A stretch of DNA of 64,000 nt, from NCBI GenBank assembly GCA_963556195.1, contig OY744537.1:23123876-23187875 (forward strand), given 5' to 3'. The stretch's first letter is position 1. Each line of letters starts with the position of its first letter. Source of the DNA: Sepiola atlantica. Taxonomy: Eukaryota; Mollusca; Cephalopoda; Sepiida; Sepiolidae. A program made the translations under genes and the position numbers. The notes below the pieces were generated by a model. That model did not search any database, was not told the origin of the DNA, and worked only from the letters and a program-made list of their open reading frames with translations. Of this stretch, positions 60,058-64,000 are shown piece after piece.

Positions 60058-62620
60058 TTCTGGGTAATTCCATGTCAAATCATCCAGAAATTTTGGATTT
60101 TGAAACCAATATCCTAAGATTATGTTGTATCTTGCACCATAGATGGGCATCATAAAAACTAAGAAATCCTGAAAATTTGAGGAGTACGTTGTTCGAACTG
60201 CCAGGGAACTGAAGAATGTGAGTGGTATTCTCTCAAAGTCTGCCCCTAAAAAAGGGAAAAAACTCTCCCCAGAGACAGCAGAACTGGTAGTACACATGTA
60301 TGAAAATGATGAATACAGCCGTCAAATGCCAGGCAAAAAGGACTATGTTAGTATTGCAAAGGATGTTCACAAACAAAAGCATTTAATACTATGTAACCTG
60401 GATGAATTGTATGCTGCTTTTAAACAGAAGTATCCCAATGTCAAGGTGGGGTTTTCCAGATTTTCTCAGTTGCGTCCAAAGTGGTGTGTTTTAGCTGGAT
60501 TTAAAGGTATCCATTCTGTGTGTGTGTAGCGTACATCAGAATGCAAAACTTCTTGTAGACGCCATTGGTTGGGACGTCACTTACAAGGATTTGATCTCAA
60601 AACTAGTTTGTGATTCTTCCAACAAGGAATGCATGATGCACCGTTGTGAGGCATGTCCTGGCAGAGAAGCATTGCAGAAGTTCTTGGATGAAAAGCTGGT
60701 TGATGTGGATCCAGATGATGAATTTCGTTTTAGTCAATGAGACACAACTGACCGTGCCACATTAAGTACTCGTACAACAACGTATGAAGAATACAAAGAT
60801 TTCTTGATTGACAAAATCGACAATCTCACACGACACTCATAACAAAATGTCAGACTAGATACTTGACTAAAAAGAAAGAATCTTTGTTCGAATGAGGTTT
60901 TTGTCCTTGTAGACTTTGCAGAAAATTATCAATTTCTCATACAAGACGAAATCCAAAGTTTTCATTGGAGCAAAGAATATTCCACCCTGCCCCCTGTAGT
61001 GCTTTACTACCGAGATTCCGATGGAACACTGAAGCATCTTTCATTGTGTTTTATTTCTAATGACAACACTCACGACACTGCTTCATGTATCAAACCCAGA
61101 CAATGACAGTTCACTACATGCGTGCATTATTGCCCCATGTTAACAAAATTACTTACTTCAGTGATGGCTGTGGGGGTCAATATAAAAATTATAAAAACTT
61201 CATAAATTTATGTCTGCATAAACAGGACTTTGAGATTGATGCAGAGTGGGTTTTCTTTGCTACAAGCCATGGAAAATCCATTTGTGATGGAATCGGTGGT
61301 TCAGTAAAACGGCATGTGGCTAAACGGTCACTTCAATGTCCTCTGAATAATCAAATCCTGGATTATAAAGCCATGCTAGAAGTCTTCCATCAAGTTCTTT
61401 GATATTAGTATGGAAACTATAGAGGAGGTGAGAAAGTTTCTTGAGGCAAGATTTGCCAGGGAAAACACAGTACCAGGAAGCAGAAGCAGCCACCATTTTG
61501 CCCCATTGTCAACATCGAACATTGGTCATAAGCTGACCAGTGAGGATGAATCATATACAGACAACCATGATTTTAACTTGCCATCAATTCTTGAAATCTC
61601 TGACATTTCACCAATGCAATATTTAACCTGTGTTTATAATTCTTTCTGATGGATTGACATTGTGAATGAAATTAATGCAGAGGAAGGTGATGTAACTGTC
61701 AAGTTCATGCACCCTCATGGACCACGCAAGACATTCAATAGGCCGCAAATTGATGATACATGGTTTGTTCACATCAAGAAAATTCTTTGTGTTGTCTCCC
61801 CAACAACATATACAGGAAGAACATACAAGATAACTGATGAGGAGTCTTTCTGCATTTCAGTGGCATAAAGAAACTAACAGTATGTAGATAATGTTGTCGT
61901 ATGCTGGTTTTTGTTGTGAAGTCCGCTTTTATGGTAAATATCTGATCACTGTGAGACTGTATTACCTTTTACTATTTAACTTTTACTTTCTAAAACTTAT
62001 TTCAATGTGAATTTTATATACATTTAGATGAACGGTCCCTCCAACTTCATCTCACATATCCAAACTAGTTGCTTCCCCCAATAGGGTATTTCTGAACCCT
62101 CGGAAAAAGACCTAACTTTGAATAGACACTGTGAGTGAACAAAAAAAAGTATTATTTACCATTTTTGGTCCAGAGGTACTTCATAGTGTCTAAATGAATG
62201 TCCAAAAGAAAAAAACCCGTTACCATATCAGCTACATACTTTTTTGGCCCCATATTAATGCACATGTAAAAAATTTCAAAATTTGATAAAATCTCATAGA
62301 AGGCTTCATTTCTGAGCAAAGCTGATGCCATTTTTGGGTTCCTTGGGTTGAAAAGCATACCTGTGTGAATTTTCAGCATCACATCATGTTCCAAACTGAA
62401 AATATTCAGGAAAATGTAATTATTAAAATGTCGCCCGGGCGATATCTTGCGCGATTTACGCGAAACGGAAAATGCTCTCAATCGGAAACCGCTTGGAGTT
62501 GCATCCTCAAATTTTCAAGATTTCTTAGTTTTTATGATGCCCATCTGTGGTGCAAGTTACAACAAAATCTGAGGATATGGGTTTCAAGCCCTGGATGATG
62601 TGACATGAAATAACCCTTCT
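60058..62620 (+). mobile_element. DNA transposon with long terminal inverted repeats
   Basis: The element spans 60062-62616 (2,555 bp). Terminal inverted repeats are about 120 bp: the left starts 'gggtaattccatgtcaaatc', the right (other strand) 'gggttatttcatgtcacatc', and both contain 'gatgggcatcataaaaacta' then 'agaaat'. The 4 bases 'ttct' occur on both sides (60058-60061, 62617-62620) and may be the target duplication, though four bases can match by chance. Inside is a broken transposase-like gene on the plus strand. I know related proteins from many invertebrate genomes but cannot place the superfamily; Sola-like elements also make 4-bp duplications. Confidence 0.85.
60178..61868 (+). pseudogene. 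Decayed transposase of the 60-62.6 kb element
   Basis: Conceptual pieces in order. 'MPGKKDYVSIAKDVHKQKHL' (60327-60387) and 'VKVGFSRFSQLRPKWCVL' (60438-60495) lead to a Cys-rich part with 'CVCSVHQNAKLL' after a frameshift in a (GT) run at about 60514-60525, and 'CDSSNKECMMHRCEACPG' (60610-60663), likely zinc-binding. A shifted 'DFAENYQFLIQDE' (60913-60950) carries a possible first catalytic Asp. 'ITYFSDGCGGQYKNYKNF' (61147-61200) carries a second. 'FFATSHGKSICDGIGGSVKR' (61255-61314) is the strongest motif of the family and may supply the third acidic residue. C-terminal frames at 61410-61649 and 61662-61868 follow. Stops at 60738, 60841 and 61400, plus the shifts, make it a pseudogene of what was probably a 550-residue protein. 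Confidence 0.8.
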
Positions 62621-64000
62621 ATCAATCGTTCCTAATCCTCTCATAGTATTGTTCATCTAACCAAAAATCTCGAGTTGCTTGTGGCCTTTGTAAGTTGTGA
62701 CTCATTCATATATAAAAAAAAATACAAAAAAAAAAAGAAACAACATCTAAACACAAATTCTCTTATTTTGGTTTCCACATTTTTATTTTTGTCAGTTTAT
62801 TTTAGTTGGAATGTGCAGAAAAAAAAACAAAAAAACATCAGCAATGGGAAAAACTTGGAGTTTTTTTTTTTTAAATTCCTTTTATTAAAAGAGATAAAGA
62901 AAATGTCTGTGAGTGGTTGAGGGGGAGGAGAGGGGAAAGTTTTGTTTGACTCCCCCATCAAACAGGTTTGTGTATCTGACAAAGTTGAAGGAGGTGAGTG
63001 GGGTGGGAGGGTCGAGGAAAATCATCACCCTTCCACCCCTATACCCGAGGATGGCAGGAGATATGTCAGGTTAAAACAGTTACAATCAACAACAAAAACC
63101 AACAACCAGTAAAGTTTTGGGGAAACTTCTTTTTTTTTTCTGGCCCAAATTGTGACAAAAAATAATTTACATAAAACAAAAGAGCTGCAATGTTTGGTTG
63201 AGGTATGATGTCACATTAACGAGCTGCTTTTCTTTTAAAACTTTTTAGTTTTTTTTATTTTATCAATAAAAAAAAAAAAAGAAAAAAAAAAGGAAAATTG
63301 TCAGGTATTACAATTATTTTGGCCATTGTTCAGATGATTTTATATTAAAAAAAAAAAAAAAATTCACAGCATGCTTGAAGTTTTCATGAAAAATTAAAAA
63401 TTACCAGAAAAAAAAAGAAAAAAGAAAAAAAAAGTTTATCAAATTCAGAACCAGAGAAAATAATATAATGAAATTGCCATAAATGAGCTTTTATAATCGC
63501 AAAGTTTAAAAAAATTATAATTAAAAAAAAAAAAAAAAGAAACAAATTGTTTTAAAAACATGGTGTCATCTGAAATCCAACCATTTTCTTTTCATTATTC
63601 AGTGCATTTAATTTTCACCCTTTATTTCGGCTCATCGTGGGCACTTTAAAAAATCACAGATATGATATGGTCTTTTTTTTTTATTTATTTATTTTTTTTT
63701 AATATTCCTCAAATTTAGTATTACATAGACGGAGCAACACAAAGTTTGGAACGGTATACAGGTGAAATTGTTTAAAGAAAGTGATGAGTGAGGACTGAAC
63801 AAGAATAAACACCTAAAAATTAACCTTTCTGAAGGAGGGGGGGGGGTCACCACCCCTCAAGCTCTTGAACACAAAGAAACAAAATACACTTAACTTGTAA
63901 ATTTCCAGAACTTTACTGTCATCACAGAACTTTATAGAAATGAAAAAAAACAAAAACAAAAAAAACAAAAAAAAACAAGATTCTTTTTACAAATAGGTTA
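62621..64000. other. A/T-run-rich DNA, no gene seen
   Basis: Contains many A- and T-runs (62718-62736, 63258-63290, 63343-63361, 63400-63432, 63521-63540, 63674-63702) and a G-run at 63836-63847. It could be the 3' untranslated end of a gene lying to the right, but no exon is visible. Confidence 0.45.

Overview
This window looks like one stretch of an AT-rich animal genome, probably an invertebrate and quite possibly a mollusc. The evidence is long introns with GT..AG junctions, dense microsatellites, many 5'-truncated non-LTR retrotransposons, SINEs with pol III-type heads, a Ty3/Gypsy remnant and several inverted-repeat DNA elements. The mollusc suggestion rests on retroelement tails ending in (GATGAT)n, on a 'gctggatgtccttcctgatg'-type repeat, and on a 'cagtaaatgggtacctgac' SINE motif. 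It is an inference, not proof. Nothing suggests a prokaryote: there are no operons, ribosome binding sites or CRISPR arrays.

Only one host gene can be supported. Six short exons on the + strand (13386-13462, 22388-22441, 34391-34465, 37078-37135, 41734-41859, 52214-52276) join in a phase-compatible frame. They encode about 150 C-terminal residues of a charged, helix-rich protein that I do not recognise. They are spread over 39 kb of introns, and those introns hold most of the mobile DNA. Its 5' exons were not found. A 208-codon open frame on the minus strand at 291-917 is possible but unsupported.

Layout. 0-11.6 kb: an inverted pair of U2-headed SINEs, LINE scraps, and a CCA-tailed initiator tRNA-Met retrocopy inserted in a LINE. 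12-16.6 kb: a cluster of four inverted-repeat elements, all with GG..CC ends; three are flanked by exact 8-bp target duplications, and a U2-headed SINE with an exact 21-bp duplication lies between them. 17.5-20.5 kb: GC-richer DNA of unknown nature. 21-25 kb: LINE 3' ends and another U2-headed SINE. 25-33 kb: minisatellites and 5S rRNA-derived SINE sequence. 34-37 kb: a long minus-strand LINE split by another repeat. 38-41 kb: tRNA-like SINEs and a 47-bp GC-rich minisatellite. 42.3-44.7 kb: a decayed Gypsy gag-pol whose reverse-transcriptase region carries an in-frame 51-bp tandem repeat made from its own sequence. 47-51 kb: tRNA-derived SINE, palindromes, and a LINE zinc-finger tail. 52-54 kb: last exon, 82-bp minisatellite, and a 431-bp palindromic element with an exact 8-bp duplication. 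55-60 kb: LINEs with nested insertions. 60.06-62.62 kb: a decayed DNA transposon with about 120-bp terminal inverted repeats. 62.6-64 kb: A/T-rich DNA with no recognisable gene.

The most notable theme is small-RNA-derived repeats (U2 snRNA, 5S rRNA, tRNA) lying beside a family of fold-back DNA elements with shared ends and 8-bp duplications. LINE family names A, B, C and D are used below only as labels inside this window: A ends in 'cttgtttggggtgaa' plus poly-A; B ends in 'ctccttacatcaagtggctt'; C carries an 'MYGSETW'-type motif; D is CR1-like.
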